The notes below the pieces were generated by a model. The model made no database searches. It was not told the DNA's origin and saw nothing but the letters and a program-made list of their open reading frames with translations. This document shows positions 10,036-19,958 of a DNA stretch of 64,000 nucleotides, one piece after another. Source of the DNA: Streptomyces sp. TLI_171 (GTDB taxonomy: Bacteria > Actinomycetota > Actinomycetes > Streptomycetales > Streptomycetaceae); assembly GCF_003610255.1 (NCBI RefSeq), contig NZ_RAPS01000001.1:2604001-2668000 (forward strand), given 5' to 3'. The translations under genes were made by a program, and so were the position numbers. Within the stretch, counting starts at the first letter, position 1. The number at the start of each line of letters is the position of its first letter.

Positions 10036-10970
10036 CAGTTCCCCCCGGTGGCAGGCGGTGCGGCGGCGATCGGCGCCTGCGGGTTGCCCGCGGCGCCTGC
10101 GGAGGCGGCGGGCACCGGCGGGAGCACCGCGTCGCGCGGGTCGGTGCGCGGCGGGACGACCACCACGCCGACCAGGTCGAGCCGGGTGAACTGCACGTAC
10201 GGCTCGACCAGGATGGTCTTGGTGAGCTGGCCCGGGGTGGCCTGCACCTCCTTGACGGTGCCGACCGGGACGCCGGGGACGAACGGGCGGCCGCTCTGCG
10301 AGCCGAAGGTGACCAGCCGGTCCCCGGCCTTGACCTGGGCCCGGCCGTTCAGCAGCTCGATCCGCATCGGGGAGGCGCCCTGGCCGGCCGCGAAGCCGAT
10401 CTCGCCGCTGCCCTCCAGTCGGACGCCGGCGGTGAAGCCGGGGTCGGAGGCCAGCAGCACGGTGGCGGTGGTCGGCGCGACGGTGGTGATCCGGCCGACC
10501 AGGCCCTGGCCGTCGACCACGGTCATGTCGCGGGTCAGGCCGTCGTCGCTGCCGGCGTCGATGGTGATGGTCCAGGAGAAGCCCTGGGCGGCGCCGATCG
10601 CGATCACCTGGGCGGCCTTGATGGTGTAGCCGCCGGAGCCCGCGGTGCGCAGCAGGTCGTCGAGCTGCTTGGTGCGGCCGGAGGCGGCGTCCGAGGAGGC
10701 CAGCTTCTGGCGCAGCTCGGTGTTCTCCCGGGTGATCTGGTCCAGGCGCTGCTGGTGGGTGCCGGCGTCGCGGATCGCCCGGATGTACCCGGCGACCGGG
10801 TCGACCGCGCCGGCCGCGGCGTTCTCCACCGGGCCGAGCGCGGAGGCGGCGGCCCGGCGGGCGCCGCCGAGCGGTGAGTCGTCACCGCCCTTGATGTCCA
10901 CGGTGATCAGTGCGAAGGCGACCGCGACCAGCAGGACCAGCAGCAGTCGACTCTCTCGGGTGTCCCTCAC
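10035..10970 (-). CDS. mreC: Rod shape-determining protein MreC
   Basis: This 311-residue protein has an N-terminal transmembrane helix (about residues 7-25), a coiled-coil segment (about 65-100, with IRDAGTHQQRLDQITREN and ELRQKL) and a beta-rich MreC domain (IAIGAAQGFSWTITIDAG, DGQGLVGRI, VTFGSQSGRPFVPGVPVG). The last 45 residues are Pro/Ala-rich and probably flexible. MreC links cytoplasmic MreB to periplasmic-side PBPs. The GTG start at 10970 has only a distant AAGGGG, so translation initiation may be weak. It follows mreB by 74 nt. Confidence 0.94.
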   Translation of the reverse strand: MRDTRESRLLLVLLVAVAFALITVDIKGGDDSPLGGARRAAASALGPVENAAAGAVDPVAGYIRAIRDAGTHQQRLDQITRENTELRQKLASSDAASGRTKQLDDLLRTAGSGGYTIKAAQVIAIGAAQGFSWTITIDAGSDDGLTRDMTVVDGQGLVGRITTVAPTTATVLLASDPGFTAGVRLEGSGEIGFAAGQGASPMRIELLNGRAQVKAGDRLVTFGSQSGRPFVPGVPVGTVKEVQATPGQLTKTILVEPYVQFTRLDLVGVVVVPPRTDPRDAVLPPVPAASAGAAGNPQAPIAAAPPATGGN

Positions 10971-11044
10971 GGTGCCGGTGCCGCCCCTTCGTGCTGAGTG
11001 CTCATCAGCTCAGTCAGCTCGGTGTGTAGTTCGATTCGCCTTGC

Positions 11045-12082
11045 TCAACGACGCGGCTGCGCGTCGAGTACCTGCTGCAGTGCCTCGAACTCCTCGACGC
11101 ACTTGCCCGCCCCCAGCGCCACCGAGTCCAGCGGGTTCTCCGCGATGTGCACCGGCATGCCGGTCTCGCGGCGCAGCCGCTCGTCCAGGCCGCGCAGCAG
11201 CGCGCCGCCGCCGGTGAGCACGATGCCGCGGTCCATCACGTCGCCCGCCAGCTCCGGCGGGCACTGGTCCAGGGTGGTCTTCACCGAGTCGATGATCGAG
11301 TTCACCGGCTCGTCGATGGCCTCGCGGACCTCGGCGGCCGAGATCACCACGGTCTTCGGCAGGCCGGACACCAGGTCCCGGCCGCGGATCTCGGCGTGCT
11401 CGTCCTTCTCCAGCTCGGAGGCGAAGGCGGTGCCGATCGACATCTTGATCTGCTCGGCGGAGCGCTCGCCCAGCAGCAGGCTGTACTCCTTCTTGATGTG
11501 CTGGACGATCGCGTTGTCCAGCTCGTCGCCGGCCACCCGGAGCGACTGGGCGGTGACGATCCCGCCGAGCGAGATCACCGCCACCTCGGTGGTGCCGCCG
11601 CCGATGTCGACCACCATGTTGCCGGTCGGCTCGTGCACGGGCAGGCCCGCGCCGATGGCCGCGGCCATCGGCTCCTCGATGATGTGCACCTGGCGCGCAC
11701 CGGCCTGCATGCTGGCCTCGACCACGGCGCGGCGCTCCACCCCGGTGATGCCGGAGGGCACGCAGACCACGACGCGCGGGCGGGCCAGGTAGCGGCGGCG
11801 GTGGATCTTCAGGATGAAGTAGCGCAGCATCCGCTCGGTGATCTCGAAGTCGGCGATCACGCCGTCCTTCAGCGGGCGGATCGCCACGATGTTGCCGGGG
11901 GTGCGGCCGATCATCTTCTTCGCCTCGGCGCCGACCGCGAGGATTCCGCCGGTGTTGGTGTTGACCGCCACCACCGACGGCTCGTTCAGCACGATGCCCT
12001 TGCCCCGGACGTACACCAGCGTGTTCGCGGTGCCGAGGTCGATCGCCAGGTCCCGGCCGAGAAACGACAGGTTGTTCGCCAT
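11045..12082 (-). CDS. mreB: Actin-like cytoskeletal protein MreB
   Basis: This 345-residue bacterial actin has the phosphate-1 motif [11 protein letters not shown] (residues 14-24), connect and phosphate-2 region ([19 protein letters not shown]) and adenosine motif ([17 protein letters not shown]). The ATG at 12082 gives the standard start [17 protein letters not shown]. The frame stays open upstream but lacks homology there, so longer starts are rejected. GGAAGG lies 13 nt upstream. It is the first gene of mreB-mreC-mreD-mrdA-rodA. In Streptomyces MreB acts mainly in sporulation rather than in vegetative tip growth; that comes from family knowledge. Confidence 0.96.
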   Translation of the reverse strand: MANNLSFLGRDLAIDLGTANTLVYVRGKGIVLNEPSVVAVNTNTGGILAVGAEAKKMIGRTPGNIVAIRPLKDGVIADFEITERMLRYFILKIHRRRYLARPRVVVCVPSGITGVERRAVVEASMQAGARQVHIIEEPMAAAIGAGLPVHEPTGNMVVDIGGGTTEVAVISLGGIVTAQSLRVAGDELDNAIVQHIKKEYSLLLGERSAEQIKMSIGTAFASELEKDEHAEIRGRDLVSGLPKTVVISAAEVREAIDEPVNSIIDSVKTTLDQCPPELAGDVMDRGIVLTGGGALLRGLDERLRRETGMPVHIAENPLDSVALGAGKCVEEFEALQQVLDAQPRR

Positions 12083-12446
12083 GGGATGTCGAGTGCCTTC
12101 CCGAGTTCGGATCAAGGGCGGTGAGCGGACCGGCCGTGCGGGCCCGCGAGAGGGCTGACGGCGGCTGAGCAGCCGCTCCGGGCCCGTGAGTTGGGGTCCA
12201 TCGTAGTCACGCCGGTCAGCACGAGCGGCGGGTACGGCATGCCGCCCATTCTCCGGGCGGGGATCGGCTTCTCCTGGCATTGGGACGCCGTGTCGGAGGG
12301 TGGGGTTCCGTGATTTGAGGATTAACGCCCAGAGGGAGCAACCCCGACCCCCATCCGGCCGCTGAGCTGGACGTTCCCGCCCCGTGCGGCACCCCGCGCG
12401 GTTGTGGGGCCCGGGGTGCCGAATCGCTACGAAACCCTCACGCGGG
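12083..12446. other. Intergenic region: mreB promoter and ndk 3' end
   Basis: This 364-bp gap has no credible gene. It should carry the mreB promoter (minus) and the ndk terminator (listed separately). A short hairpin GCGGCTG/CAGCCGC lies near 12160-12175. I see no clear -35/-10 pair. Confidence 0.4.
12387..12421 (-). terminator. Hairpin after ndk
   Basis: Arms CGGCACCCCG (12387-12396) and CGGGGTGCCG (12412-12421) enclose a 15-nt loop, starting 26 nt beyond the ndk stop. Confidence 0.6.
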
Positions 12447-12860
12447 TCAGGCGTGGGCGGGGAAGAAGATCTTGATCTCGCGCTCGGCCGACTCCGCGGA
12501 GTCCGAGGCGTGGATCAGGTTCTCGCGGGTGATCGTCGCGTAGTCGCCGCGGATGGTGCCCGCGCCCGCCTGCAGCGGGTCGGTGGCGCCGGCCAGCGCG
12601 CGGATGCCGGGGATCACGTTCTCGCCCTCGACGATCAGCGCGATCGACGGGCCGGTGGTCATGAACTCCAGCAGCGGCTCGTAGAACGGGCGGCCGACGT
12701 GCTCGGCGTAGTGCTGCTCCAGGGTGGCCCGGTCGAAGGTGCGGAGTTCCATCGCAGCGAACCGCCAGCCGGCCTTGCGCTCGATCCGGCTGATGATCTC
12801 GCCGGCCAGGCCGCGCTTGACGGCGTCGGGCTTGAGCAGGACGAGAGTGCGCTGGGACAC
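12447..12860 (-). CDS. ndk: Nucleoside diphosphate kinase
   Basis: This 137-residue enzyme transfers the gamma phosphate between nucleoside tri- and diphosphates through a phosphohistidine. Signatures are [14 protein letters not shown] near the start and NLIHASDS with the catalytic His at residue 117. GTG 12860 is chosen: AGGAG lies 7 nt upstream and the resulting protein has the usual family length. A longer reading from 12908 adds 16 unrelated residues. The gene stands between the DUF4233/folC pair and mreB, the usual actinobacterial order. Confidence 0.96.
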   Translation of the reverse strand: MSQRTLVLLKPDAVKRGLAGEIISRIERKAGWRFAAMELRTFDRATLEQHYAEHVGRPFYEPLLEFMTTGPSIALIVEGENVIPGIRALAGATDPLQAGAGTIRGDYATITRENLIHASDSAESAEREIKIFFPAHA

Positions 12861-12945
12861 GGTGCGGCTCCTGAGGTGTTCGGTCGTGCCTGACTGTGCC
12901 CCCGACACTACCCCGGCCGGGTGGCGGCCCCGTTGACCAGCCCGG

Positions 12946-13299
12946 TCAGGCCGCGACCGGGGCCGCCTCGGCGGCCGCCGCGCGCTGCGCCTTCAGGACG
13001 TCGATCTTCCGGCCGTAGTGCACCGAGCACCACCACAGGCCGCCGAACACCACGCCGAACGCGTACATGGTGGGCAGCACCAGCCCGCTGGCGAACACGG
13101 CGAGCTGCAGGGCCCAGCCGACGTACACCGCGCCGGGGCGGGTGATCACGCCGCAGAGCAGCACGCACAGCAGGATCGCCACCGCGCTGACCGCCCAGAC
13201 CGTGCCGGCGCCGACGTCGGTGAGCTTCATCGCGACCAGGCCGGCGAACATGATCAGCAGGGCCTCGCCGATCAGGGTGGAGGAGCACAGGGTGCGCAT
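12946..13299 (-). CDS. DUF4233 membrane protein
   Basis: This 117-residue protein has about four hydrophobic segments (residues 10-28, 33-53, 57-75 and 78-95) and a short Ala-rich basic tail. The N-terminal motif MRTLCSSTLIGEALLIMFAG and its position between folC and ndk match the actinobacterial DUF4233 family. Function is unknown. The ATG at 13299 is 6 nt after the folC stop, so the two are probably co-transcribed. Confidence 0.88.
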   Translation of the reverse strand: MRTLCSSTLIGEALLIMFAGLVAMKLTDVGAGTVWAVSAVAILLCVLLCGVITRPGAVYVGWALQLAVFASGLVLPTMYAFGVVFGGLWWCSVHYGRKIDVLKAQRAAAAEAAPVAA

Positions 13300-13305
13300 C
13301 GGCGG

Positions 13306-14697
13306 CTACTTCCTTCCGAACAGCAGGCGCGCCTCGCCCACCGTGATGACGGAGCCGGTGACCAGGACGCCGGCGCCGCCGAGGTCCTCCTCCTCGGCCA
13401 GGGTGACCGCGGCGTCGATCGCGTCGTCAAGCCGCGGCTCGACCTGCACCCGGTCCTCGCCGAACACCTCGACGGCGAGCGAGGCCAGCCGGTCGACCGG
13501 CATCGCGCGGTGGGTGGAGTTCTGGGTGATGACGACCTCGGCCAGGATCGGCTCGAAGACCTCCAGCAGACCGGTGACGTCCTTGTCGCCGCTGGTGGCG
13601 ATGACGCCGACCAGCTTGGTGAAGCCGAACGCCTCGCCGATCGCCGAGACCGCGGCCTGCGCTCCGTGCGGGTTGTGCGCGGCGTCCAGGATCACGGTGG
13701 GGCTGCGCCGGACCACCTCCAGCCGGCCCGGCGAGGAGACGCCGAACAGCGCCTGCCGGACCTTCTCCTCGTCGAGGTGCTCGGCGCCGCCCTGGCCGAT
13801 CCCGAAGAACGCCTCGACGGCGGCCAGCGCGAGCGCGGCGTTCTGCGCCTGGTGGTCGCCGTGCAGCGGCAGGAACAGCTCCTGGTACTCGTGGCCGCCG
13901 ATGCCCCGCAGGGTCACCAGCTGCCCGCCGACCGCGACCTCGCGGCGCAGCACGCCGAACTCCATGCCCTCGCGGGCCACCGTGGCGTCCACCTCGACGG
14001 CGCGGCGCAGGATGGTCTCGGCGGCGTCCAGCTGCTGCTGGGCGACCACGGCGAGCGCGCCGGCCTTGATGATCCCGGACTTCTCGACCGCGATCTTGCC
14101 GGTGGTGTCGCCGAGCTTGTCGGTGTGGTCCAGGCCGATCGGGGTGATCACCGCGACCTGGGCGTCGATCACGTTGGTGGCGTCCCAGGAGCCGCCCATC
14201 CCGACCTCGACCACCGCGACGTCCACCGGCGCGTCGGCGAAGGCCGCGTACGCCATGCCGGTGAGCACCTCGAAGAAGGACATCGCGACGGGCTGCGCGG
14301 CGTCGACCATCTGCACGTAGGGCTCGATGTCCCGGTAGGTCTCGACGAACCGCTCGGGGGTGATCGGCGTGCCGTCCAGGCTGATCCGCTCGGTGACCGA
14401 CTCCACGTGCGGGGAGGTGTAGCGGCCGGTGCGCAGTTCGAAGGCGTTCAGCAGCTGCTCGACCATCCGCGCGGTGGAGGTCTTGCCGTTGGTGCCGGTG
14501 ATGTGGATCGAGGGGTAGGAGCGCTGCGGCTGGCCGAGGATGTCCATCAGCGCCTCGATCCGCACCAGCGAGGGCTCCAGCTTGTTCTCCGGCCACCGGG
14601 TGGCCAGTTCGGCCTCGACGGTGCGCAGTTCGGAGTCGGCGCCGCCGGCATCGGCGGGACGGACGGTGTAGGGGTTGGGCTCGGCCTTGTCGCTCAC
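13306..14697 (-). CDS. folC: Bifunctional folylpolyglutamate synthase / dihydrofolate synthase
   Basis: This 463-residue Mur-ligase-like enzyme adds glutamate to dihydropteroate and to folates. The ATP-binding loop is ITGTNGKTSTARMVEQLL, the DHF-synthase region has FFEVLTGMAYAAFADAPVDV and VEVGMGGSWDATNV, and HxxNPHG appears as DAAHNPHGAQA. Residues 1-25 form a variable extension. The GTG at 14697 is preceded only by a weak GGCGGG, so the start could move a few codons. It is followed by the DUF4233 gene and is divergent from the chitinase gene. Confidence 0.94.
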   Translation of the reverse strand: MSDKAEPNPYTVRPADAGGADSELRTVEAELATRWPENKLEPSLVRIEALMDILGQPQRSYPSIHITGTNGKTSTARMVEQLLNAFELRTGRYTSPHVESVTERISLDGTPITPERFVETYRDIEPYVQMVDAAQPVAMSFFEVLTGMAYAAFADAPVDVAVVEVGMGGSWDATNVIDAQVAVITPIGLDHTDKLGDTTGKIAVEKSGIIKAGALAVVAQQQLDAAETILRRAVEVDATVAREGMEFGVLRREVAVGGQLVTLRGIGGHEYQELFLPLHGDHQAQNAALALAAVEAFFGIGQGGAEHLDEEKVRQALFGVSSPGRLEVVRRSPTVILDAAHNPHGAQAAVSAIGEAFGFTKLVGVIATSGDKDVTGLLEVFEPILAEVVITQNSTHRAMPVDRLASLAVEVFGEDRVQVEPRLDDAIDAAVTLAEEEDLGGAGVLVTGSVITVGEARLLFGRK

Positions 14698-14790
14698 CCC
14701 GCCAGTCTAAGGACTTCTCCCCCGCTCCCCCGACGGCACCCCGAGCGACCCCGGACCGGTCATCCGCCCACGGAGCGCCGACAGGCCCTC

Positions 14791-14815
14791 TTGACACCGC
14801 AATTGGTCTACTCCA
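14791..14815 (+). promoter_or_regulatory. Chitinase promoter with DasR-like (dre) operator
   Basis: A perfect -35-type TTGACA lies at 14791-14796, and TGGTCTACTCCA at 14804-14815 matches 10 of 12 bases of the DasR core TGGTCTAGACCA. Streptomyces chitinase promoters characteristically have such elements overlapping the promoter, where GlcNAc-responsive DasR binds. The site is 88 nt upstream of the start codon. Confidence 0.72.
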
Positions 14816-14903
14816 CCGTGTGAGTCGCTCCCCAGCTCCGCGCTCCCTGGTTCCACGCTCCCCGCACCGCACCCCCATCGACACTCCCCCACATGGAGAT
14901 GGC

Positions 14904-16436
14904 ATGCGTGCACCACAGAACAGTCCGCGCCCCGCGCGGGCACTGCTCGCCGGGCTGACGGCGGCCTCGCTCGGGCTGGTCGGCCTGGTGATGGCCGGTT
15001 CCGGCTCGGCCACCGCCGAGGCGGCGGCCCTGCCCAACGTGAACGTGGTCGCCAACGGCGACTTCGCCTCCGGCAACCACATCAGCCCGTGGGTCTGCGG
15101 CCCCACCGTCGCCGCGGTCAACAACTCGGCCACCGGCTGGGACCTGCAGGGCAGCCCGGCCGGCTCGGACTACGCCAACTGCAGCCAGACGGTGACCGTG
15201 CAGCCCAACTCGACGTACACCCTGACCTCCGTGGTGCAGGGCTCGTACGTGTTCGCGGGCGTCACCGGCACCGGCGGCACCGACCCGTCCACCTGGAGCT
15301 CCAACACCGGCTGGAACACCCTGACCTCCACCTTCACCACCGGCGCGGCCACCACCTCGGTGTCGGTGTGGTTCCACGGCTGGTACGGCCAGGCGCCGTT
15401 CCTGGTGGACAAGGTCTCGCTGGTCGGCCCGGGCGTCGGATCGCCCAGCCAGACCGCCAGCAGCTCGGCCTCCCCATCGCCCAGCGTGTCGCCGAGCACC
15501 TCGGCGTCCCCGTCCCCGAGCAGCTCGCCGACCACGCCGCCGTCGAAGAAGCACCTGCTGACCGGCTACTGGCAGAACTTCTACAACGGCGCGACCCCGC
15601 AGCGGATCAGTGACGTCCCGGCCGCGTACGACGTCATCGCGGTGGCCTTCGCGGACGCCACCAGCACCCAGGGCGCGATCTCCTTCACGCTGGACCCCAC
15701 CCTGTCGTCCAAGCTGAACGGTTACACCGACGCGCAGTTCAAGGCGGACATCGCGGCCAAGAAGGCGGCCGGCAAGAAGGTGATCATCTCGGTCGGCGGG
15801 CAGAACGGCACCGTCTCGGTGGCCAGCTCCGCGGCCGCGACCAACTTCGCCGACTCGGCCTACAGCCTGATCCAGAGTTACGGCTTCAACGGGATCGACA
15901 TCGATCTGGAGAACGGCGTCAACTCCACCTACATGGCGCAGGCGCTGCACTCGCTGCAGTCCAAGGTCGGCTCCGGCTTCGTGCTGACCATGGCCCCGCA
16001 GACCATCGACATGCAGTCCACCGGCGGGGAGTACTTCAAGCTGGCGCTGGCCACCAAGGACATCCTGACCATCGTCAACATGCAGTACTACAACAGCGGC
16101 ACGATGCTCGGCTGCGACGGCGGCGTGTACGCGCAGGGCACCGAGAACTTCCTCACCGGGCTGGCCTGCATCCAGTTGCAGGGCGGTCTGCGGGCCGACC
16201 AGGTCGGCCTGGGCGTCCCCGCCTCCACCAGCGCGGCGGGCGGCGGTTACACCAGCCCCTCGGTGGTGAACGCGGCCCTGGACTGCCTGGCCTCCGGCAC
16301 CAACTGCGGGAGCTTCAAGCCGAGTCAGACCTGGCCGGCGATCGGCGGCGCGATGACCTGGTCCACCAACTGGGACGCCACCGCGGGCAACCCGGTCGCC
16401 AACACCATCGGGTCGCACCTGCACGCGATGCCGTGA
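14904..16436 (+). CDS. Secreted GH18 chitinase with N-terminal carbohydrate-binding-like domain
   Basis: This 510-residue secreted enzyme starts at ATG 14904 (GGAG 5 nt upstream). A signal peptide covers about residues 1-40 (basic start, hydrophobic core LLAGLTAASLGLVGLVMAG, Ala-rich cleavage region). A beta-rich module of about 130 residues follows (VVANGDFASGN to LVDKVSLVGP), resembling carbohydrate-binding modules. Next is a Ser/Pro linker of about 35 residues and a GH18 catalytic domain from about residue 215. The signature FNGIDIDLE gives the catalytic Glu at about residue 336, and MQYYN completes the fold. The product hydrolyses chitin in a retaining mechanism. Its upstream DasR-like site suggests induction by chitin-derived amino sugars, in concert with ngcEFG and the second chitinase at 42-43 kb. 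Confidence 0.93.
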   Translation: MRAPQNSPRPARALLAGLTAASLGLVGLVMAGSGSATAEAAALPNVNVVANGDFASGNHISPWVCGPTVAAVNNSATGWDLQGSPAGSDYANCSQTVTVQPNSTYTLTSVVQGSYVFAGVTGTGGTDPSTWSSNTGWNTLTSTFTTGAATTSVSVWFHGWYGQAPFLVDKVSLVGPGVGSPSQTASSSASPSPSVSPSTSASPSPSSSPTTPPSKKHLLTGYWQNFYNGATPQRISDVPAAYDVIAVAFADATSTQGAISFTLDPTLSSKLNGYTDAQFKADIAAKKAAGKKVIISVGGQNGTVSVASSAAATNFADSAYSLIQSYGFNGIDIDLENGVNSTYMAQALHSLQSKVGSGFVLTMAPQTIDMQSTGGEYFKLALATKDILTIVNMQYYNSGTMLGCDGGVYAQGTENFLTGLACIQLQGGLRADQVGLGVPASTSAAGGGYTSPSVVNAALDCLASGTNCGSFKPSQTWPAIGGAMTWSTNWDATAGNPVANTIGSHLHAMP

Positions 16437-16496
16437 CCGACGCCGCCCGGCCCGGGGCCGTTCGCGACTCCGCGCCGGGCGGCGCAGCGGTGACCG

Positions 16497-16516
16497 CTGC
16501 TGCGGCCGCGCAGCAG
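16497..16516. terminator. Short hairpin between convergent genes
   Basis: Arms CTGCTGCG (16497-16504) and CGCAGCAG (16509-16516) lie between the chitinase stop and the convergent hypothetical gene. It is short, so the terminator role is tentative. Confidence 0.4.
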
Positions 16517-16526
16517 TGACGATCCG

Positions 16527-17057
16527 TCAGTACGTGGTGCGGGGCGTGGGCAGCCGGCCGCCGTGCCGGCGGCGCAGCTCGGCGGCGATCTCCTCGGCCT
16601 CGCCGTCGGGCAGCAGCGGCAGCATCATGGCGACCGCCTGCACCAGGCCCCCGAGCAGGTAGGTGGTGTCGGGCGTGCCGGCCACCAGGGAACGGACCCG
16701 GTCGACGTTCCCGGCCGCGACGGCCTCCAGCAGCAGCGCGGCACCCGCCGCCTCCTCGTCCACCGCGACCTGGGAGGTCTCCTGCGGGACGCGCCGGGCG
16801 AGGCCGCGCAGCACCCGGTCCGCGACCGCGGGGGCGTAGGCCTTGCGGACGGCCTCGGCGGCGATCCACACCAGCAGGGTGGCCACCTCGCGTTCGGCGT
16901 GCTCGGCGAGCAGCAGGTCCAGCTCGGTGTCGAAGGCGAGCTGGTTTCCGTGCCGGAATGCCAGCAGCAGCGTCGCCGCCCGGGCCTTGGCCGCTTCCAC
17001 CTCTTCCATCGGAAGTTCGTCCGGAAGTTCGTCGGCCAACTCCCTGGTCGCCACCAT
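16527..17057 (-). CDS. Hypothetical helical protein
   Basis: I do not recognise a named family. The 176-residue product is predicted to be mostly alpha-helical, with Ala/Glu/Leu-rich segments (EEVEAAKARAATLLLAF, LLLAEHAEREVATLLVW, AAGAALLLEAVAAGN) and no signal peptide or membrane helix. ATG 17057 is chosen because GGAGG lies 7 nt upstream; the in-frame extension to 17243 is AT-richer and reads like non-coding DNA. The gene stands alone between chitinase and valS. Its upstream region carries nested palindromes that could be operators. Confidence 0.75.
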   Translation of the reverse strand: MVATRELADELPDELPMEEVEAAKARAATLLLAFRHGNQLAFDTELDLLLAEHAEREVATLLVWIAAEAVRKAYAPAVADRVLRGLARRVPQETSQVAVDEEAAGAALLLEAVAAGNVDRVRSLVAGTPDTTYLLGGLVQAVAMMLPLLPDGEAEEIAAELRRRHGGRLPTPRTTY

Positions 17058-17153
17058 GCGTGTGCCTCCGTTCGTCGCCCCGCCCGAATGGGAACTCCGC
17101 CCACCGTACACATCCGATGTGCGAAGTTCGCTGAACGCGCGGGGATCGGCGGT

Positions 17154-17187
17154 GGAATGCATTCCAATTGGCGCGCGTCGCCAATTG
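17154..17187 (-). promoter_or_regulatory. Nested palindromes in an AT-richer patch
   Basis: GGAATGCATTCC (17154-17165) is a perfect 12-bp palindrome. It overlaps by one base a 9-bp inverted repeat, CAATTGGCG (17165-17173) and CGCCAATTG (17179-17187). The surrounding 17140-17260 is less GC-rich than its neighbours. It lies about 100 nt upstream of the hypothetical gene and could be its operator. Confidence 0.5.
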
Positions 17188-17271
17188 CCGGCGAATGCGC
17201 GGCGAATAGCCGGTGCGAAACCGGTGCGGCGACGCGCGGCCACGGAAATTGACAGGCCGTCGGGAAATGCC

Positions 17272-17310
17272 CGAGGGCCGCCGCCCCGCAGTGCGGAGCG
17301 GCGGCCCTCG
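17272..17310 (-). terminator. Terminator of valS
   Basis: Arms CGAGGGCCGCCGC (17272-17284) and GCGGCGGCCCTCG (17298-17310) form a perfect 13-bp stem with a 13-nt loop, beginning 9 nt after the valS stop. Confidence 0.8.
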
Positions 17311-17318
17311 ACGGTGCG

Positions 17319-19958
17319 TCAGGCCTGCGGCAGCGCCGCGAGCTGGGCGGTGATCCGGACGATGTCGGCCTCGGCGGCCTCCAGCCGGGTGCGGATCTTG
17401 GCGACCACCTCGTCCGGCGCCTTGGCCAGGAAGGCCTCGTTGCCGAGCTTGCCGGTGGCCTGCGCCTTCTCCTTCTCGGCGGCCGCGAGGTCCTTGGCGA
17501 GGCGCTTGCGCTCCGCGGCGACGTCGATGGTGCCGGACAGGTCGAGCGCCACCGTCGCGCCCGCGACCGGCAGCGAGGCGGTGGCCGCGAAGCCGGCCTC
17601 CGGGACGGTCAGCCGCAGCAGCGAGCGGATCGCGTCCTCGTGGACGGCCAGCACCGTGCCACCCAGCTCCAGCTGGGCGGGGACCCGCTGCGCGGGCTGC
17701 AGGCCCTGGTCGGAACGGAAGCGGCGGACCTCGGTGACCACCTGCTGGAGCGTGGCGACCTCGGCCTCGGCGGCCGCGTCACGGAACCCGGAGTCCTTCG
17801 GCCACTCGGCCACCACCAGGGACTCGGCGCCGGTCAGCGTGGTCCACAGGGTGTCGGTGACGAACGGGACGATCGGGTGCAGCAGACGCAGCGTCACGTC
17901 CAGCACCTCGCCGAGGACGCGGCGCGCGGCGTCGGCCTGCGCCCCGCCCTTGGCCAGCGTGGTCTTGGAGAGCTCGACGTACCAGTCGAAGACCTCGTCC
18001 CAGGCGAAGTGGTAGAGCGCGTCCGAGACCTTGGCGAACTCGTAGTCCTCGTACAGCGCGTCGACCTCGGCCACGGTCGCGTTGAGGCGCGACAGGATCC
18101 AGCGGTCGACCGAGGTGAGCTCCTCGGCGGCCGGGAGCCCGCCCTCGACGGTGGCTCCGTTCATCAGCGCGAAGCGGGTGGCGTTCCAGATCTTGTTGCA
18201 GAAGTTCCGGGAGCCCTTGACCCAGTCCTCGCCGATCGGCACGTCGGCGCCGGGGTTGGCGCCGCGGGCGAGGGTGAAGCGGACGGCGTCGGCGCCGTAG
18301 GCGTCCATCCAGTCCAGCGGGTCGACGGCGGTGCCGGACGACTTCGACATCTTCTTGCCGAACTCGTCGCGGACCAGGCCGGTCAGGGCGACCGTCTTGA
18401 ACGGGGCCTGGCCGTCCATCGCGTACAGGCCGAACATCATCATTCGGGCGACCCAGAAGAAGATGATGTCGTGGCCGGTCAGCAGGACGTCGGTCGGGTA
18501 GAACTTCTCCAGGTCCGGGGTCTTCTCCGGCCAGCCGAGCGTGGAGAACGGCCACAGGCCGGAGGAGAACCAGGTGTCCAGGACGTCCGGGTCCTGGTGC
18601 CAGCCCTCGCCGGTCGGCGGCTGCTCGTCCGGTCCGACGCAGACGACCTCGCCGTCCGGGCCGTACCAGACCGGGATCCGGTGGCCCCACCACAGCTGGC
18701 GCGAGATGCACCAGTCGTACATGTTGTCGACCCAGTCGAAGTAGCGGCGCTCCAGCTCCTTCGGGTGGATCTCGACCCGGCCGTCGCGGACCGCGTCGCC
18801 CGCGGCACGGGCCAGCGGCTCGACCTTGACCCACCACTGGAGCGACAGGCGCGGCTCGACCACGGTGTGGCAGCGCGAGCAGTGCCCGACCGAGTGCTCG
18901 TACGGGCGCTTCTCGGCGACGATCCGGCCCTGCTCGCGGAGCGCGCCGACCACGGCCGAGCGGGCCTCGAAGCGGTCCAGGCCGAGGAACGGGCCGTGCA
19001 CGGTGATGTTGCCGCGCTCGTCCATCACCGTCAGGTTCGGCAGGCCGTGGCGCTGGCCGATGGCGAAGTCGTTCGGGTCGTGGGCCGGCGTCACCTTGAC
19101 CGCGCCGGTGCCGAACTCCGGGTCGACGTGCTCGTCGGCGACGACCGGGATCTCACGGTCCGTCAGCGGCAGCTTGATGCTGCGGCCGACCAGGTGCTTG
19201 TACCGCTCGTCGTCCGGGTGGACGGCGACCGCGGTGTCGCCCAGCATCGTCTCGGCCCGGGTGGTGGCGACGACCAGCGAGTCCTCGCCCTCGCCGTAAC
19301 GGATCGAGACCAGCTCGCCGTCCCGGTCCTTGTGCTCCACCTCGATGTCGGAGAGCGCGGTCAGGCAGCGCGGGCACCAGTTGATGATGCGTTCGGCGCG
19401 GTAGATCAGGCCGTCGTCGAACAGCTTCTTGAAGATGGTCTGGACGGCCTGCGAGAGGCCCTCGTCCATGGTGAAGCGCTCGCGCGACCAGTCGACGCCG
19501 TCGCCGAGGCGGCGCATCTGGCCGAGGATCCGCCCGCCGTAGTTCTCCTTCCACTCCCAGACCTTGTCGACGAAGGCCTCCCGGCCCAGGTCGTGCCGGG
19601 ACAGGCCGGACTCGGCGAGCTGCTGCTCCACCTTGTTCTGGGTGGCGATGCCCGCGTGGTCCATGCCGGGGAGCCAGAGCGCCTCGAAGCCGAGCATCCG
19701 CTTGCGGCGGGTCAGCGCGTCCATCAGCGTGTGCTGGAAGGCGTGGCCGAGGTGCAGCGCACCGGTGACGTTCGGGGGCGGAATGACGATGGTGTACGCC
19801 GGCTTCTCGCTCTTCGCGTCGGCCGTGAAGTAACCGCGCTCCACCCAGCGCTCGTACAGCTCGCCCTCTACCTCTGCCGGGGCGTAGGTCGTCGGGAGGG
19901 TGGCTGCGTCGTCCCCGGGGTTGGAGCTCGCGGGGCGCTGGTTCGTCGTGTCGGTCAC
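17319..19958 (-). CDS. valS: Valyl-tRNA synthetase
   Basis: This 879-residue class I aminoacyl-tRNA synthetase charges tRNA-Val. The HIGH-type motif is [14 protein letters not shown] and the KMSKS motif is GKKMSKSSG. The editing-domain region ([24 protein letters not shown]) lies between them, and the C-terminal coiled coil typical of ValRS is present ([20 protein letters not shown]). GTG 19958 gives a sensible N-terminus but has no evident Shine-Dalgarno. The frame stays open upstream to 20015, so the start is approximate. The 145-bp divergent gap to the next plus-strand gene must hold both promoters. Confidence 0.96.
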   Translation of the reverse strand: MTDTTNQRPASSNPGDDAATLPTTYAPAEVEGELYERWVERGYFTADAKSEKPAYTIVIPPPNVTGALHLGHAFQHTLMDALTRRKRMLGFEALWLPGMDHAGIATQNKVEQQLAESGLSRHDLGREAFVDKVWEWKENYGGRILGQMRRLGDGVDWSRERFTMDEGLSQAVQTIFKKLFDDGLIYRAERIINWCPRCLTALSDIEVEHKDRDGELVSIRYGEGEDSLVVATTRAETMLGDTAVAVHPDDERYKHLVGRSIKLPLTDREIPVVADEHVDPEFGTGAVKVTPAHDPNDFAIGQRHGLPNLTVMDERGNITVHGPFLGLDRFEARSAVVGALREQGRIVAEKRPYEHSVGHCSRCHTVVEPRLSLQWWVKVEPLARAAGDAVRDGRVEIHPKELERRYFDWVDNMYDWCISRQLWWGHRIPVWYGPDGEVVCVGPDEQPPTGEGWHQDPDVLDTWFSSGLWPFSTLGWPEKTPDLEKFYPTDVLLTGHDIIFFWVARMMMFGLYAMDGQAPFKTVALTGLVRDEFGKKMSKSSGTAVDPLDWMDAYGADAVRFTLARGANPGADVPIGEDWVKGSRNFCNKIWNATRFALMNGATVEGGLPAAEELTSVDRWILSRLNATVAEVDALYEDYEFAKVSDALYHFAWDEVFDWYVELSKTTLAKGGAQADAARRVLGEVLDVTLRLLHPIVPFVTDTLWTTLTGAESLVVAEWPKDSGFRDAAAEAEVATLQQVVTEVRRFRSDQGLQPAQRVPAQLELGGTVLAVHEDAIRSLLRLTVPEAGFAATASLPVAGATVALDLSGTIDVAAERKRLAKDLAAAEKEKAQATGKLGNEAFLAKAPDEVVAKIRTRLEAAEADIVRITAQLAALPQA

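Noticed and set aside
12160..12175. GCGGCTG/CAGCCGC hairpin as an RNA element before mreB
   Set aside because: Short stems like this are frequent by chance in GC-rich DNA, and there is no further conserved structure.
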